A stretch of 64,000 nucleotides of DNA from Nannocystis punicea (GCF_026965555.1 NZ_CP114040.1:3038001-3102000), one strand, 5' to 3'; positions 8,734-17,952 are shown, counted from the stretch's first letter. The notes: generated by a model from the sequence alone, not told the origin. Numbers and translations: made by a program.

Positions 8734-9518
8734 CGTGGGCCCGGGCGGAGCGTGGCATCGGGCCAGACCGGCCGTCAAGGTTGCGCGGCACGTGCCGGCG
8801 GAGGCCGGTCGGCCCGGGGACGATGCGCCGCGCCGGTCGCGGCGCGCGGCGATTCTCCCGCCACCGGATCGCCGGCGTGCCCGCGTCGAGCGAGCGCCGC
8901 GGCGCTCGCGGGCTCGCGTCGTGGCGCGGGGGCCAGTCGTCCGCGAATGCACGGACTGCGAGCAATGCTCATGGAGCCCGCGGGGCGGCGCGGCCAGCGG
9001 CTCCGCAGCGGTGAGGAGCACCGCGGCTTTGCGATCCTGGTCGGCCGCGAACGTCGGGCTGGTCCCCTGTGAATCGATCGTCACGGACGAACAGCGTGAT
9101 CGCCTCGTGTTTCGTCGAAATCGAAGCCCAGGCTCGCGAGCAGACTCTGCGCCCGATACGTCATGCATACCATCAAGGATTCGGGGGACGATGGATCGAA
9201 GACCGCTCGACGAGTTTTGCGACCTCGTGCGCCACGAGCCCGCGATGCCCGGCAAAGCGAGGCGCGCCACGCCACCGACTCGAGCCGCGGGAGCGACGAC
9301 GGCGTGACTCGAGCGGAAGTTCGGCGAGCCGGTGAGCGAGGACGCTGCCCATCGCCGCTCACCGTCGAGTCTGGACGGCGACCGTCTCGCCGTCGACCGT
9401 GCGCGCGCCAGGATCGTCGTCCGCGACCCCGACCTGCGAGCGCAGCGAGCGTGGCGTGCGGTCTTAAAAACATGTCCGAAGAGGCAGATCGGGACGGGCT
9501 CGGCTGTGATACTCAAGC
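8734..9518. other. Long intergenic stretch, no gene recognised
   Basis: 785 bp between panB and the ankyrin gene. All frames are Arg/Ser/Ala-rich without domain, signal or ribosome-binding site. A weak two-unit copy of the 14-bp repeat sits near the right end (9468-9495: acatgtccgaagaggcagat). It could hold unannotated small RNAs, but nothing in the sequence shows one. Confidence 0.4.
9468..9495. repeat. 14-bp array, 2 weak units
   Basis: CATG at 9471 and CAGA at 9485 are 14 bp apart, with CC-GAAG between. This is a degenerate member of the family, 23 bp before the ankyrin gene start. Confidence 0.5.
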
Positions 9519-11012
9519 ATGGTGACCATCGATCCCCAGCTCGCGCTGGTCGAGGCGGCGGCCGACGGCCTCCTCGACTCGATCGCCGCGGCGCTGGGTC
9601 GTGGTGCGCAGGTCGACGGGGTCGCGCAGGTCAACCGCCACGGCGTGATCGACCCCAAGACGGCGCTCTACGAGGCGGTGCGGCACCTGCAGGTCGAGGC
9701 GGTGCGCCTGCTGCTGTCGCGCGGGGCCCGGCCGGAGCGCACGCCGCCGGAGCTGCTGCGGGCGTCGTTCTGGCGCACGCTGTCGCCGGCGTTCGCGGCC
9801 GCGTCGGCCGGGCCGGGCTCGCTCGTGCACGTGGCGGCAGGGGCCCACGTGTTCCACTGCGACGGCGACGAGCGCTCGCGGCGGACGCTGGCGATCGTGG
9901 CGATGCTGCTGGCCGCGGGCGCGGACGCGACGGCGCGCGACGAGAACGGGGCGACCGCGCTGCACCACGCGGCGAGGGTCGGCAAGAGCGGCGAGGTCGC
10001 GCGGGCCCTGCTGGCCGCGGGCGTCGCCGTCGACGCGGTCGATCGCGCCGGCTGGTCGGCGCTCGATCACGCCAGCGACGTCGGCTTCGCCACGGTGCTG
10101 CTCGACGCCGGCGCCGACCCCGACGGCCACGCGCCGGAGGAGGGGCCGCTCGATCGCTTCTTCAGCGGCGCCCGGCTGTCGCGCGTCGAGCACCGCCGGC
10201 GGCTCACCGCCCAGGTGGAAGGTCGGCAGGTCGACCTCGCGCTGCTGCGGCTGGCTCGCGGCGCGCGGGCGACCGCGGGCGCGCTGTTCTTCGCCGCCGG
10301 CTGCGGGCGGCCCGAGCTGGTCGAGGCGCTGCTGGCCGCGGGGGCCGATCCGCGCGACAGCGAGCCGAACGGCCACACCTCGGCGCTGAGCGTCGCCGTC
10401 CGGTCCGGCGATCTGCGGGCGGTCCAGGCGCTGGTGGCCGCGGGCGCGCCGATCGACGCGGCGGCGTTCTGGGGCACGCGGTCGCAGGCCGGCGCGGCGA
10501 TCTTCGCCTGGCTGGCGGCGCGGGCCGAGCGGCCTTCGATCTCGGAGGGGCTCGCGCGTACGGCCGGGACGGCGTCGGCGGAGGAGGTCACCGCGCTGGT
10601 CGACGCCGGGGCCGACCTCGATGCCGCGCACGCGTTCGGCGGCCTCGACGGCTGGACCGCGCTGCACGTCGCCGCGTCGCAGGGCAACGCCGACGCGGTG
10701 CGGGTGCTCCTGGCCCGCGGCGCGACCGACCGCCGCGGGCCCGAGGGCAAGACCGCGCTGGCGCTGGCCCGCCGCTCCTCGGCCCCGGACTCGCGCGCCT
10801 GCAGCACGATGCTCGCCGCCGAGACGCGGCCGAAGTCGCCGCCGCCGCGGGTCGTCGACCCGCACGCCGTCGGCGAGCGCGTGACCCACGCCAAGTTCGG
10901 CCTCGGGACGATCGTCGCGGTCGAGGGCTCGCCCGGCGACCAGCGCAAGTTGACGATCGACTTCGGCGGGACCCGCCGGGTGCTGCTGGCGAAGTTCGTC
11001 GCGCCGGCGTGA
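9519..11012 (+). CDS. Ankyrin-repeat protein with UvrD/PcrA-like C-terminal module
   Basis: 497 residues. At least six ankyrin repeats can be read, for example [35 protein letters not shown] and [20 protein letters not shown]. The last 50 residues differ: [20 protein letters not shown]...[20 protein letters not shown] resembles the Tudor-like domain at the C terminus of UvrD/PcrA/Rep helicases (pattern G-x-x-V-x-H-x-K-F-G-x-G-x-V). In PcrA/UvrD that domain contacts RNA polymerase. Here it is joined to ankyrin repeats, suggesting a cytosolic adaptor that bridges a client to transcription or DNA machinery (inference). The ATG at 9519 lacks an obvious ribosome-binding site. Confidence 0.8.
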   Translation: MVTIDPQLALVEAAADGLLDSIAAALGRGAQVDGVAQVNRHGVIDPKTALYEAVRHLQVEAVRLLLSRGARPERTPPELLRASFWRTLSPAFAAASAGPGSLVHVAAGAHVFHCDGDERSRRTLAIVAMLLAAGADATARDENGATALHHAARVGKSGEVARALLAAGVAVDAVDRAGWSALDHASDVGFATVLLDAGADPDGHAPEEGPLDRFFSGARLSRVEHRRRLTAQVEGRQVDLALLRLARGARATAGALFFAAGCGRPELVEALLAAGADPRDSEPNGHTSALSVAVRSGDLRAVQALVAAGAPIDAAAFWGTRSQAGAAIFAWLAARAERPSISEGLARTAGTASAEEVTALVDAGADLDAAHAFGGLDGWTALHVAASQGNADAVRVLLARGATDRRGPEGKTALALARRSSAPDSRACSTMLAAETRPKSPPPRVVDPHAVGERVTHAKFGLGTIVAVEGSPGDQRKLTIDFGGTRRVLLAKFVAPA

Positions 11013-11070
11013 CCGCGAAAATGGTGCGACCCGCGAATCGCGTGAGCATGCGATTCGCGAATCATGTGAG

Positions 11071-11142
11071 AGGGCCGGGTGGGGATCGAACCCACGACCG
11101 ACGGATTAACAATCCGCCGCTCTCCCGCTGAGCTACCGACCC
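11071..11142 (-). tRNA. tRNA-Asn (anticodon GTT)
   Basis: The reverse strand folds as a cloverleaf: acceptor GGGTCGG pairs with CCGGCCC, D-arm TAGCTCAGCGGGAGAGC, anticodon arm GCGGATTGTTAATCCG with GTT, T-arm GTGGGTTCGATCCCCAC. The CCA end is not encoded. It is the last of three tRNA genes read leftward. Confidence 0.93.
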
Positions 11143-11158
11143 TGGGGAATGCGAGGGC

Positions 11159-11231
11159 TGCTCTGTAGGGGATTCGAACCCCTGCGAACCTCCTTGAAAG
11201 GGAGGTGGCCTTGCCGCTAGCCGAACAGAGC
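11159..11231 (-). tRNA. tRNA-Glu (anticodon TTC)
   Basis: Acceptor GCTCTGT pairs with ACAGAGC, and anticodon stem CCTCC/GGAGG encloses the loop CTTTCAA, giving TTC. The T-arm is AGGGGTTCGAATCCCCT. The D-arm (GGCTAGCGGCAAGGCC) differs from the GTCC/GGAC-type D-arm of the neighbouring glutamate tRNA, so the two are not recent duplicates. Confidence 0.85.
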
Positions 11232-11238
11232 GACGATG

Positions 11239-11312
11239 CGCGGGCGGAGGGGCTCGAACCCTGCGTCTCGGGAGTGAGGTTCCCGGATCCTGGCCAGTTG
11301 GACGACGCCCGC
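11239..11312 (-). tRNA. tRNA-Glu (anticodon CTC), atypical
   Basis: Acceptor GCGGGCG pairs with CGCCCGC, with discriminator G. The D-arm GTCCAACTGGCCAGGAT is typical for glutamate tRNAs, and anticodon stem CGGGA/TCCCG carries CTC. Two oddities: position 33 reads C instead of the nearly invariant U, and the first T-stem pair (C49:C65) is mismatched. It is either a functional but unusual tRNA or one in decay. It is the first of the three genes in the reverse direction. Confidence 0.7.
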
Positions 11313-11313
11313 G

Positions 11314-11331
11314 TCTCTTTTAGAAAAGAGA
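11314..11331. repeat. Inverted repeat before the tRNA cluster
   Basis: TCTCTTTT-AG-AAAAGAGA, 8-bp arms, directly upstream (reverse strand) of tRNA-Glu(CTC). It may belong to the leader or promoter of the tRNA transcript. Confidence 0.6.
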
Positions 11332-11339
11332 GGAGATTC

Positions 11340-11377
11340 TCCTGCGCGGGCCCATCACTCTCAAACCCCGCGCAGGA
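11340..11377. repeat. Strong 11-bp hairpin near tRNA cluster
   Basis: TCCTGCGCGGG at 11340-11350 pairs with CCCGCGCAGGA at 11367-11377 around a 16-nt loop. No T-run follows directly on either strand, so an intrinsic-terminator role is not shown. Confidence 0.65.
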
Positions 11378-11776
11378 TCCGCTCGAGCTCCCGTTCCTCG
11401 TTGAGGACGCGGAAGCGAGCAGGATTGCTCGAATTGGGATTGAGGCGCGACATGACGACCGGAGTATCCGCGAGGTCCGGCGCGGCGTCAAGTCCATTCG
11501 TGGTGGTCCGCTTCACAATTCGTGTGAGTGCAGAACCGCGCGAGGTGTGGACATTCCGGCTCGCGGTCCGGTGAGCGACGGGGGCGGGCGACCGGGTGTC
11601 TTTCAGGACATGTGAGCGGGCCGGCTGCAGGCTACCCGGCCAGATGGGCGTGCCGGGCCAGTCGCTCCATTCGCTGCCGAGGCCGCGGTCCATGAAGGTG
11701 GCGCAGACGCTGCAGTGCCCGTGGGTACGGGCGTGGTGCGAAGGCGGGGGTGGGCTCGCTGCTCACGTGCCAGCGC
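11378..11776. other. Intergenic, no gene recognised
   Basis: About 400 bp upstream of the tRNA transcript and downstream of the lipoprotein gene. A 30-codon reverse frame (11361-11453, beginning MSRLNPNSSNPARF) is the only candidate; it has no recognisable family. Confidence 0.4.
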
Positions 11777-12253
11777 TCAGCCGGGCGTGTCGACGGCGTC
11801 GTCGATGCAGGCGTCGGCGGCGGCGAGGAGGCGCTCGCGCGTGGGCTCGGGCAGCCGTGCAGTCGCGGCGGACTCGAGCTCGGCGCGGGTGATGCCGTCG
11901 TCGCTGCGCCAGCGGACGCGCTCGGGCGTGACCTCGCGGCGCCAGCCGCGGAGGTGCCCGTCGGCGAGCGGCGGATCTTTGCGGTCGATCGTCAACACGG
12001 GCGCCTCCGGCGTGGCGCCTCGCAAGGTCACCACGCGGTAGAGGAAGTTGTCGCCGTGCACCTCCTGGAAACTCACCGAGCCGCCCGCGAACTGCCGGAC
12101 GGCGGCCTCGGTCGCCGCGGACCACACGACCTGGCCGCATCGCTGCTGCCACGGGCTGGTGGCGCCGCTGGTGTCCAGGGGTTGCAGGGGCCACGTCTCG
12201 GCGCTGGTGCAGGCCGAGACGACGAGGAGCAGGTAGAGCGCGGCGCGTGACAT
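11777..12253 (-). CDS. Small putative lipoprotein
   Basis: 158 residues, beginning MSRAALYLLLVVSACTSAET: a short hydrophobic signal ending in the lipobox V-S-A-C, so a lipid-anchored envelope protein is expected. The mature part has no recognised domain. It contains two cysteines that could pair (QQRCGQVV and ADACIDD). The very long open frame reaching upstream to 17.9 kb on this strand is an antisense artefact of GC-rich genes; the ATG at 12253 is the first plausible start. A three-unit repeat array lies between this gene and the next upstream gene on the strand. Confidence 0.72.
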   Translation of the reverse strand: MSRAALYLLLVVSACTSAETWPLQPLDTSGATSPWQQRCGQVVWSAATEAAVRQFAGGSVSFQEVHGDNFLYRVVTLRGATPEAPVLTIDRKDPPLADGHLRGWRREVTPERVRWRSDDGITRAELESAATARLPEPTRERLLAAADACIDDAVDTPG

Positions 12254-12325
12254 GGTTGGTTGCAGAGGGGGACTTCGAGGGGGCGCAGGCGCCCGGTGCG
12301 ATATTGCTTGGAGCAATGTTGGAAA

Positions 12326-12367
12326 GGGCATGTCGTGATGGACATGCTCCAGGGGGCATGTCCGAAG
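12326..12367. repeat. 14-bp CATG array, 3 units
   Basis: CATG at 12329, 12343 and 12357, exactly 14 bp apart, with GGG/GGA before and TC/CT after. It ends two bases before the stop of the kinase-like gene. Confidence 0.85.
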
Positions 12368-12369
12368 AT

Positions 12370-13560
12370 TCAGACGACGAAATCGCGGAACACGTGCGGG
12401 CCGTAGACGGTCTCGCGGATCCGCTCGAGCTCGGAGTACATGTCCCAGGCGTCCTGGGCCCGCTGCTGCCGGCTCGGGCGGGCCAGGTGGCGGACGAAGC
12501 GCTGCAGCGGGTCGGGCACGTGGTCGGGCAGCTCGAGGCTCAACGGGTCGCCGCCGAGGAGGAACGCCAGAGTGCGGCCGACCGACAGCAGGTCGGCGGC
12601 GGGGGTCGGCGGGCCGCGCTGGGCCACCTCGGGGGCGCTGTACTCGTCGTGCACGGCGCGGAAGCCCTGGCCGGTGCGGCCGGGCTCGACGATCGCGTAG
12701 CACCAATCGACCAGCACGACCCGGTGGTCGCGCGGGCGCACGATCAGGTGCGCGGGCTCGATGTTGCCGTGCAGCACGCCGAGGTCGTGCGCGTGTCCGA
12801 GGACGCTCAGGGTCCGGCGGGCGATCCAGACGATGTGCTCGGGCGGCACGCCGTGCGGCAGACGGGCGCGCAGGGCGGTGCCGTCGAGGCCCTCGACCAG
12901 GCCGAGCAGGTTGCCGGCGCGGCCGTCGGCGGTGAAGAAGCGGCCGTGCAGGCGCGGCAGCAGGTCGCGCTGACGGGCGTCGCCGGCGTGCAGCCGCTGC
13001 AGCACCTCGGCCTCGTTGAACAGCAGGTCGTTGTCGGCGGCCGCGAGCGCGACCTTGGCGACGCAGGGGTCGCCGTCGTCGCCGGGGGCGCGCCAGATGC
13101 CGGCGAGGTCGCCGTCGCCGAGGTGGTCGGCGAACTCCCGGGCGACGCCGGCGACCTCGACCCATAAACCGGCGGGCGGAGCGGCCGCCGATCGGTAAGG
13201 CCCCGGGTCCGCAGACGTGTGCGTCGCGGAGTTCGCGGGGGATCGATCCTGCTGCAGCGTCGCAGTGTCCGACTGCAGCGTTGCAGGCGGGCCGGGCGGC
13301 AGATCCGGCAGGCCCTGCAGGGCGGCGGCGTGCAGCTGGTGGAGCTCGCGCTGCAGCTGCTTGGCGAGGTCCTGGGCGCCGGGGTTGCCGCCGTAGCGCT
13401 CGGGCGAGGCGACCGCGAGCCAGCGCCGCAGCTCGTCGCCGAGAGCCCGCGCGAGCGCGGCGCCCTGCAGCGAGCGGTCGCGCAGCGACATGAACACGAC
13501 CTCGGGTCCGCCGCCGCGTGCCAGCAGGTCTCGCAGGCGTCGCAGCTCGTCGATCCGCAT
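12370..13560 (-). CDS. Protein kinase-like protein with altered catalytic loop
   Basis: 396 residues. The C-terminal 250 residues follow the Hanks kinase order: PCVAKVAL (lysine of VAxK), FNEAEVLQRL (Glu of helix C), a catalytic-loop equivalent LGVLHGNIEPAHLIV, VVLVDWCYA in place of DFG, and EYSAPEVAQRGP in place of APE. The catalytic-loop aspartate (HRD) is replaced, reading HGN, and DFG reads DWC. The protein may therefore be a pseudokinase or an atypical kinase. The N-terminal 140 residues are helical (DELRRLRDLLARGG) with a Pro/Ser/Thr linker. The ATG at 13560 is used because upstream codons are low-quality. It probably acts in cytosolic signalling; partner unknown. Confidence 0.78.
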   Translation of the reverse strand: MRIDELRRLRDLLARGGGPEVVFMSLRDRSLQGAALARALGDELRRWLAVASPERYGGNPGAQDLAKQLQRELHQLHAAALQGLPDLPPGPPATLQSDTATLQQDRSPANSATHTSADPGPYRSAAAPPAGLWVEVAGVAREFADHLGDGDLAGIWRAPGDDGDPCVAKVALAAADNDLLFNEAEVLQRLHAGDARQRDLLPRLHGRFFTADGRAGNLLGLVEGLDGTALRARLPHGVPPEHIVWIARRTLSVLGHAHDLGVLHGNIEPAHLIVRPRDHRVVLVDWCYAIVEPGRTGQGFRAVHDEYSAPEVAQRGPPTPAADLLSVGRTLAFLLGGDPLSLELPDHVPDPLQRFVRHLARPSRQQRAQDAWDMYSELERIRETVYGPHVFRDFVV

Positions 13561-13753
13561 CGCCGGCGAGGCTATCACGAGCGGGCGAGTGACGCCGCCA
13601 GGGGGCCCGCAGCCGCGCCCTCCGCAGCCGCTTGCGAGCGCGCGCGTTTCCCCTGCGAAAGGTCGGAGGGACGTCACGGATCGGCGGTTCGTCCGCGGCC
13701 CGGGGCGGGCGGTTGACGCCGCTCGCGCGGCTCGATATGCCGCGTGTGCCATC

Positions 13754-16726
13754 ATGTCCAACGATCTTCGCTACGACGGAAGAGTCGCCATCATCACCGG
13801 GGCCGGCAACGGGCTCGGTCGCGCCCACGCCCTCCTGTTCGCCTCGCGCGGCGCCAAGGTCGTCGTCAACGACCTGGGCGGCAGCACGCGCGGCGACGGC
13901 AAGAGCTCGGCCGCCGCCGACAAGGTGGTCGAGGAGATCCGCGCCGCGGGCGGCGAGGCGGTCGCCAACTACGACAGCGTCGAGGACGGCGCCAAGATCG
14001 TGCAGACGGCGATCGACGCGTTCGGCCGCGTCGACATCGTCGTCAACAACGCCGGCATCCTCCGCGACGTGTCGTTCCACAAGATGACGGACGGCGACTG
14101 GGACATCATCCAGCGGGTCCACGTCAACGGCGCGTTCAAGGTGACGCACGCGGCGTGGCCGAAGATGCGCGACCAGGGCTACGGCCGCATCATCTTCACG
14201 GCCAGCGCCGCCGGCATCTACGGCAACTTCGGCCAGGCCAACTACAGCGCCGCCAAGCTGGCGCTGGTCGGCTTCTCCAACACGCTCGCGCTCGAGGGCC
14301 GCAAGTACAACGTCCGCGCCAACACGATCGCGCCGATCGCCGGCTCGCGCATGACCGAGACGATCCTGCCGAAGGAGCTCATCGACGCGCTGCGCCCCGA
14401 GTACGTCAGCCCGCTGGTCGCGTGGCTGTCGCACGAGTCGTGCGAGGAGTCGGGCGGCCTGTTCGAGGTCGGCGGCGGGTTCTTCAGCAAGCTCCGCTGG
14501 GAGCGCACGCAGGGCCACACCGTCCGCCTCGGCCGCGCGATCACCCCGGAGCTGGTCAAGTCGAAGTGGAGCACCATCGTCGACTTCGCCAAGGCCACGC
14601 ACCCGCCCGACGTCGCGGCCGCGCTGCAGCCGGTGATGGACAACGTCAACGCCGGCGCGAGCAAGGGCGGCAACGAGTTCGTCGACGTCGACCAGGCGCT
14701 CGGCTACGAGATGCCGAAGGTCACCACCGAGTACGACGAGCGCGACCTGTCGATGTACGCGCTCGGCGTCGGCGCCGCCGCCGACCCGCTCGACGACACC
14801 GAGCTGCGCTACGTCTACGAGATGCACGGCAAGGGCTTCTGGCCGCTGCCGACCTTCGCCGTGATCCCGGCCCAGACCGGCATCATGCAGGCGTTCAAGG
14901 ACGGCCACACGGCGCCCGGCTTCAACTTCGGCCTCGACCGCCTGCTCCACGGCGAGCAGTACACCGAGCTCAAGCGCCCGCTGCCGCCGCACGCGAAGCT
15001 GACCCATCGGACATGGGTGAAGGACATCTTCGACAAGGGCAAGAACGCGTTCATCGTGTTCGCCACCGAGAGCTCCGACGAGTCCGGCGAGGTCATCGCC
15101 TACAACGAGCTCGGCGCGGTGATCCGCGGCGCGGGCGGCTGGGGCGGCGACCGCGGCCCCTCGGGCGACAGCAACACCCCGCCCGACCGCAAGCCGGACG
15201 CGGTGGCGGAGGAGCAGATCCGGCCGAACCAGGCGCTGCTGTACCGCCTGTCGGGCGACTGGAACCCGCTCCACGTCGACCCCGCGTTCGCCGGCGCGTT
15301 CGGCTTCCCCAAGCCGATCCTCCACGGCCTGTGCACCCTCGGGGTGGCCGCCCGCCACGTGATCAAGCACTTCGCCGGCGGCGACCCGCGCAAGTTCAAG
15401 AGCATCAAGGTCCGCTTCAGCGAGAGCGTGTTCCCCGGCGAGACGCTGGTCACCGAGATGTGGAAGGAGTCCGACAACCGCGTCGTCCTCCGCTGCAAGC
15501 TGAAGGAGCGCGACAAGGTGGTGCTGTCGCAGGCGGCGATCGAGTTCTACTCGGAGATCCCGCAGCCGAAGCCGAAGGCCAAGCCGGCGGTCGCGGCCAG
15601 CGCGAGCGCCGAGGTCGCGCCGAACAGCGCCGACGTGTTCACGGCGATCGACCAGTTCCTGAGCAAGAACCCCGATCTGGCCAAGAAGGCAGGCGTGGTG
15701 TTCCAGTTCAAGCTCAAGGACCCCGAGAGCGTTTGGACGCTCGACCTCAAGAACGGCAAGCTCGCGGCCGGCGAGGCGGCGACGCCCGAGTGCACGCTCG
15801 AGCTGACCGACGCCGACTTCATGGCGATGTGCTCCGGCAAGGCCGACCCGCAGAAGCTGTACATGAGCGGGAAGATGAAGATCGGCGGCAACCTCATGGC
15901 GTCGACCAAGCTCAACTTCCTCACCAAGCTCGACCCGGCGACCGTGATGGCGGCCGCGCGGGCGCGGGCGGGCGCGGGCGGCGGAGCGGCTGCGGCCGCG
16001 CCGGAGGTCCCGGCGGCGCCGACCAGCGCCGACTACATGGCGGCGATCGGCGCGTTCGTGGCGGGTAACGCCGAGCTGCCGGGCAAGGTCGCCACGGTGT
16101 TCCAGTTCCGCCTCAAGAACCCCGACTCGAGCTACGTGTTCGACCTCAAGTCGAACCCGGGCAAGGTCTACGCCGGCGAGGTCGAGGGGGCCAACTGCAC
16201 GCTCGAGCTCAGCGACAGCGACTTCATGCTGATGACCACCGGCAAGGCCGACCCGCAGAAGCTGTTCGGCGAGGGCAAGCTGAAGATCGGCGGCGACTTG
16301 ATGGCGTCGATGAAGCTCGGCTTCCTCAAGAAGATCGACATGAGCAAGGTGAAGGCCGGCAGCGCGCCCAAGGCGGCCGCGCCGGCGGCGGCGGCGGCGG
16401 CCCCCAAGGTCGCGCAGGCGGCGGCGGTGCTCGACCAGGCCGCGGCGAAGCTGGCGGCGACGAAGTCGGCCCAGGAGGTCACGATCGAGCTGCGCGTGAA
16501 GGGCCCCGACGCGGTGTTCTTCCTGCAGGTCGGGCCGCAGGGCGGCAAGCTGGTCGACAAGGCCGCGGGCCCGGCGACCTCCACGATCACGGTGGCGGAC
16601 GAGGACCTGGCCGCGCTCGCGCAGGGCAAGGCCAAGCTCGTCACCCTCTACCAGCGCGGCAAGCTGCGCGTCGACGGCGACGTCGCGGCGGCCCACCTGC
16701 TCGCGGCGCTCGAGCCCAGCAACTGA
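13754..16726 (+). CDS. Multifunctional enzyme: SDR + MaoC hydratase + three SCP2 domains
   Basis: 990 residues resembling the eukaryotic peroxisomal multifunctional enzyme type 2. Residues 1-300 are a 3-hydroxyacyl-CoA dehydrogenase-type SDR (TGAGNGLG at 15-22, NNAG near 98, YSAAK with Y164/K168). About 330-600 is a hot-dog hydratase whose hydratase-2 motif is complete (LSGDWNPLHVDPAFAGAFGF then PKPILHG). The remaining part holds three SCP2 sterol-carrier-like domains in tandem (about 630-725, 755-860 and 895-990), the first two very alike (GKADPQKLYMSGKMKIGG versus GKADPQKLFGEGKLKIGG). Expected role: hydration and dehydrogenation of enoyl-CoA during beta-oxidation of branched or sterol-like acyl chains. 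A thiolase follows 33 bp downstream, so the two form an operon. Confidence 0.93.
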   Translation: MSNDLRYDGRVAIITGAGNGLGRAHALLFASRGAKVVVNDLGGSTRGDGKSSAAADKVVEEIRAAGGEAVANYDSVEDGAKIVQTAIDAFGRVDIVVNNAGILRDVSFHKMTDGDWDIIQRVHVNGAFKVTHAAWPKMRDQGYGRIIFTASAAGIYGNFGQANYSAAKLALVGFSNTLALEGRKYNVRANTIAPIAGSRMTETILPKELIDALRPEYVSPLVAWLSHESCEESGGLFEVGGGFFSKLRWERTQGHTVRLGRAITPELVKSKWSTIVDFAKATHPPDVAAALQPVMDNVNAGASKGGNEFVDVDQALGYEMPKVTTEYDERDLSMYALGVGAAADPLDDTELRYVYEMHGKGFWPLPTFAVIPAQTGIMQAFKDGHTAPGFNFGLDRLLHGEQYTELKRPLPPHAKLTHRTWVKDIFDKGKNAFIVFATESSDESGEVIAYNELGAVIRGAGGWGGDRGPSGDSNTPPDRKPDAVAEEQIRPNQALLYRLSGDWNPLHVDPAFAGAFGFPKPILHGLCTLGVAARHVIKHFAGGDPRKFKSIKVRFSESVFPGETLVTEMWKESDNRVVLRCKLKERDKVVLSQAAIEFYSEIPQPKPKAKPAVAASASAEVAPNSADVFTAIDQFLSKNPDLAKKAGVVFQFKLKDPESVWTLDLKNGKLAAGEAATPECTLELTDADFMAMCSGKADPQKLYMSGKMKIGGNLMASTKLNFLTKLDPATVMAAARARAGAGGGAAAAAPEVPAAPTSADYMAAIGAFVAGNAELPGKVATVFQFRLKNPDSSYVFDLKSNPGKVYAGEVEGANCTLELSDSDFMLMTTGKADPQKLFGEGKLKIGGDLMASMKLGFLKKIDMSKVKAGSAPKAAAPAAAAAAPKVAQAAAVLDQAAAKLAATKSAQEVTIELRVKGPDAVFFLQVGPQGGKLVDKAAGPATSTITVADEDLAALAQGKAKLVTLYQRGKLRVDGDVAAAHLLAALEPSN

Positions 16727-16759
16727 CGGACGAACCGAACCAAGCGGAGAAACCCAGCC

Positions 16760-17941
16760 ATGAGCAACAAAGTCAACGTGATCGGCGTCGGCATGGTGAA
16801 GTTCGCCAAGCCCGGCGCGAGCGACGATTACCACGTGATGGCGGCCAGCGCGGCCCGCACGGCGCTGCAGGACGCGGGCGTCGATTACAAGGACGTCGAG
16901 CAGGCGTTCGCCGGCTACGTCTACGGCGACAGCACCTGCGGCCAGCGGGCGGTCTACGAGCTCGGCCTGACGGGCATCCCGGTCGTCAACGTCAACAACA
17001 ACTGCTCGACCGGGTCGACGGCGCTGTGGCTCGGCCGCCAGGCGATCCTCGCCGGCGAGGCCGAGTGCGTGCTGGTGGTCGGCTTCGAGCAGATGGAGAA
17101 GGGCGCGCTCGGCAGCAAGTTCAACGACCGGCCGACGCCGCTCGACAACTTCGCCGGCACGATGGACCGCCTGCAGGGCTTCAACCAGGCCCCGCCCGCG
17201 GCGCAGATGTTCGGCGGCGCCGGCCGCGAGTACCGCTGGAAGTACGGCACCCGCCGCGAGACGTTCGCCAAGGTGTCGGAGAAGGCGCGCAAGCACGCCA
17301 ACCGCAACCCGTACGCGCTGTTCGGCGACCTCCTCAGCGTCGAGGAGATCCTCGCCTCGCCCGAGGTGTTCGACCCGCTGACCCGCTACCAGTGCTGCCC
17401 GCCGACCTGCGGCGCGGCGGCGGCGGTGCTCTGCTCCGACGCGTTCGCCAAGAAGAAGGGGATCGCCAATTCGGTGTACATCGCCGCCCAGGCGATGCGG
17501 ACCGACTTCCCCAGCACCTTCGAGGAGAACAGCATGATCAAGATGGTCGGCTACGACATGGCCAAGAAGACCGCCGAGGCGGTCTACGAGAAGGCCGGCC
17601 TGGGCCCGCAGGACGTCCAGGTCGTCGAGCTCCACGACTGCTTCACCGCCAACGAGATCCTGACCTACGAGGCGCTCGGCCTGTGCCCCGAGGGCGGCGC
17701 CGAGAAGTTCGTGTGGGACGGCGACAACACCTACGGCGGCAAGTTCGTGACCAACCCGTCCGGCGGCCTGCTGTCGAAGGGCCACCCGCTCGGCGCCACC
17801 GGCCTCGCCCAGTGCACCGAGCTGGTGTGGCAGCTGCGCGGCCAGGCCGACAAGCGCCAGGTCGAGGGCGCCAAGGTCGCGCTGCAGCACAACCTCGGCC
17901 TCGGCGGCGCCTGCGTGGTGACGATGTACCGCCGCGACTGA
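16760..17941 (+). CDS. SCP-x type thiolase
   Basis: 393-residue thiolase of the sterol-carrier-protein X branch, preceded by GGAG at good distance. The nucleophilic cysteine is C82 in [20 protein letters not shown] and [10 protein letters not shown] (H342) supply the other catalytic elements, and [14 protein letters not shown] closes the protein. It should cleave 3-ketoacyl-CoA with CoA, completing a beta-oxidation cycle with the upstream multifunctional enzyme. The SCP2 part of eukaryotic SCP-x is not fused here; three SCP2 domains sit on the partner protein instead. Genus-level experience that Nannocystis makes sterols suggests, but does not prove, a sterol side-chain substrate. Confidence 0.93.
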   Translation: MSNKVNVIGVGMVKFAKPGASDDYHVMAASAARTALQDAGVDYKDVEQAFAGYVYGDSTCGQRAVYELGLTGIPVVNVNNNCSTGSTALWLGRQAILAGEAECVLVVGFEQMEKGALGSKFNDRPTPLDNFAGTMDRLQGFNQAPPAAQMFGGAGREYRWKYGTRRETFAKVSEKARKHANRNPYALFGDLLSVEEILASPEVFDPLTRYQCCPPTCGAAAAVLCSDAFAKKKGIANSVYIAAQAMRTDFPSTFEENSMIKMVGYDMAKKTAEAVYEKAGLGPQDVQVVELHDCFTANEILTYEALGLCPEGGAEKFVWDGDNTYGGKFVTNPSGGLLSKGHPLGATGLAQCTELVWQLRGQADKRQVEGAKVALQHNLGLGGACVVTMYRRD

Positions 17942-17952
17942 GCTGACCGTCA

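Noticed and set aside
9081..9473. Reverse frame of 130 codons upstream of panB
   Set aside because: Arg/Ser/Ala-rich with no recognisable domain; no start with a ribosome-binding site.
11777..17890. Reverse open frame of about 2000 codons
   Set aside because: It runs antisense through the MFE2-like, thiolase and kinase-like genes. Only its last 158 codons (from 12253) have a start and signal peptide. The rest is a GC-rich shadow with Arg/Ala/Leu runs.
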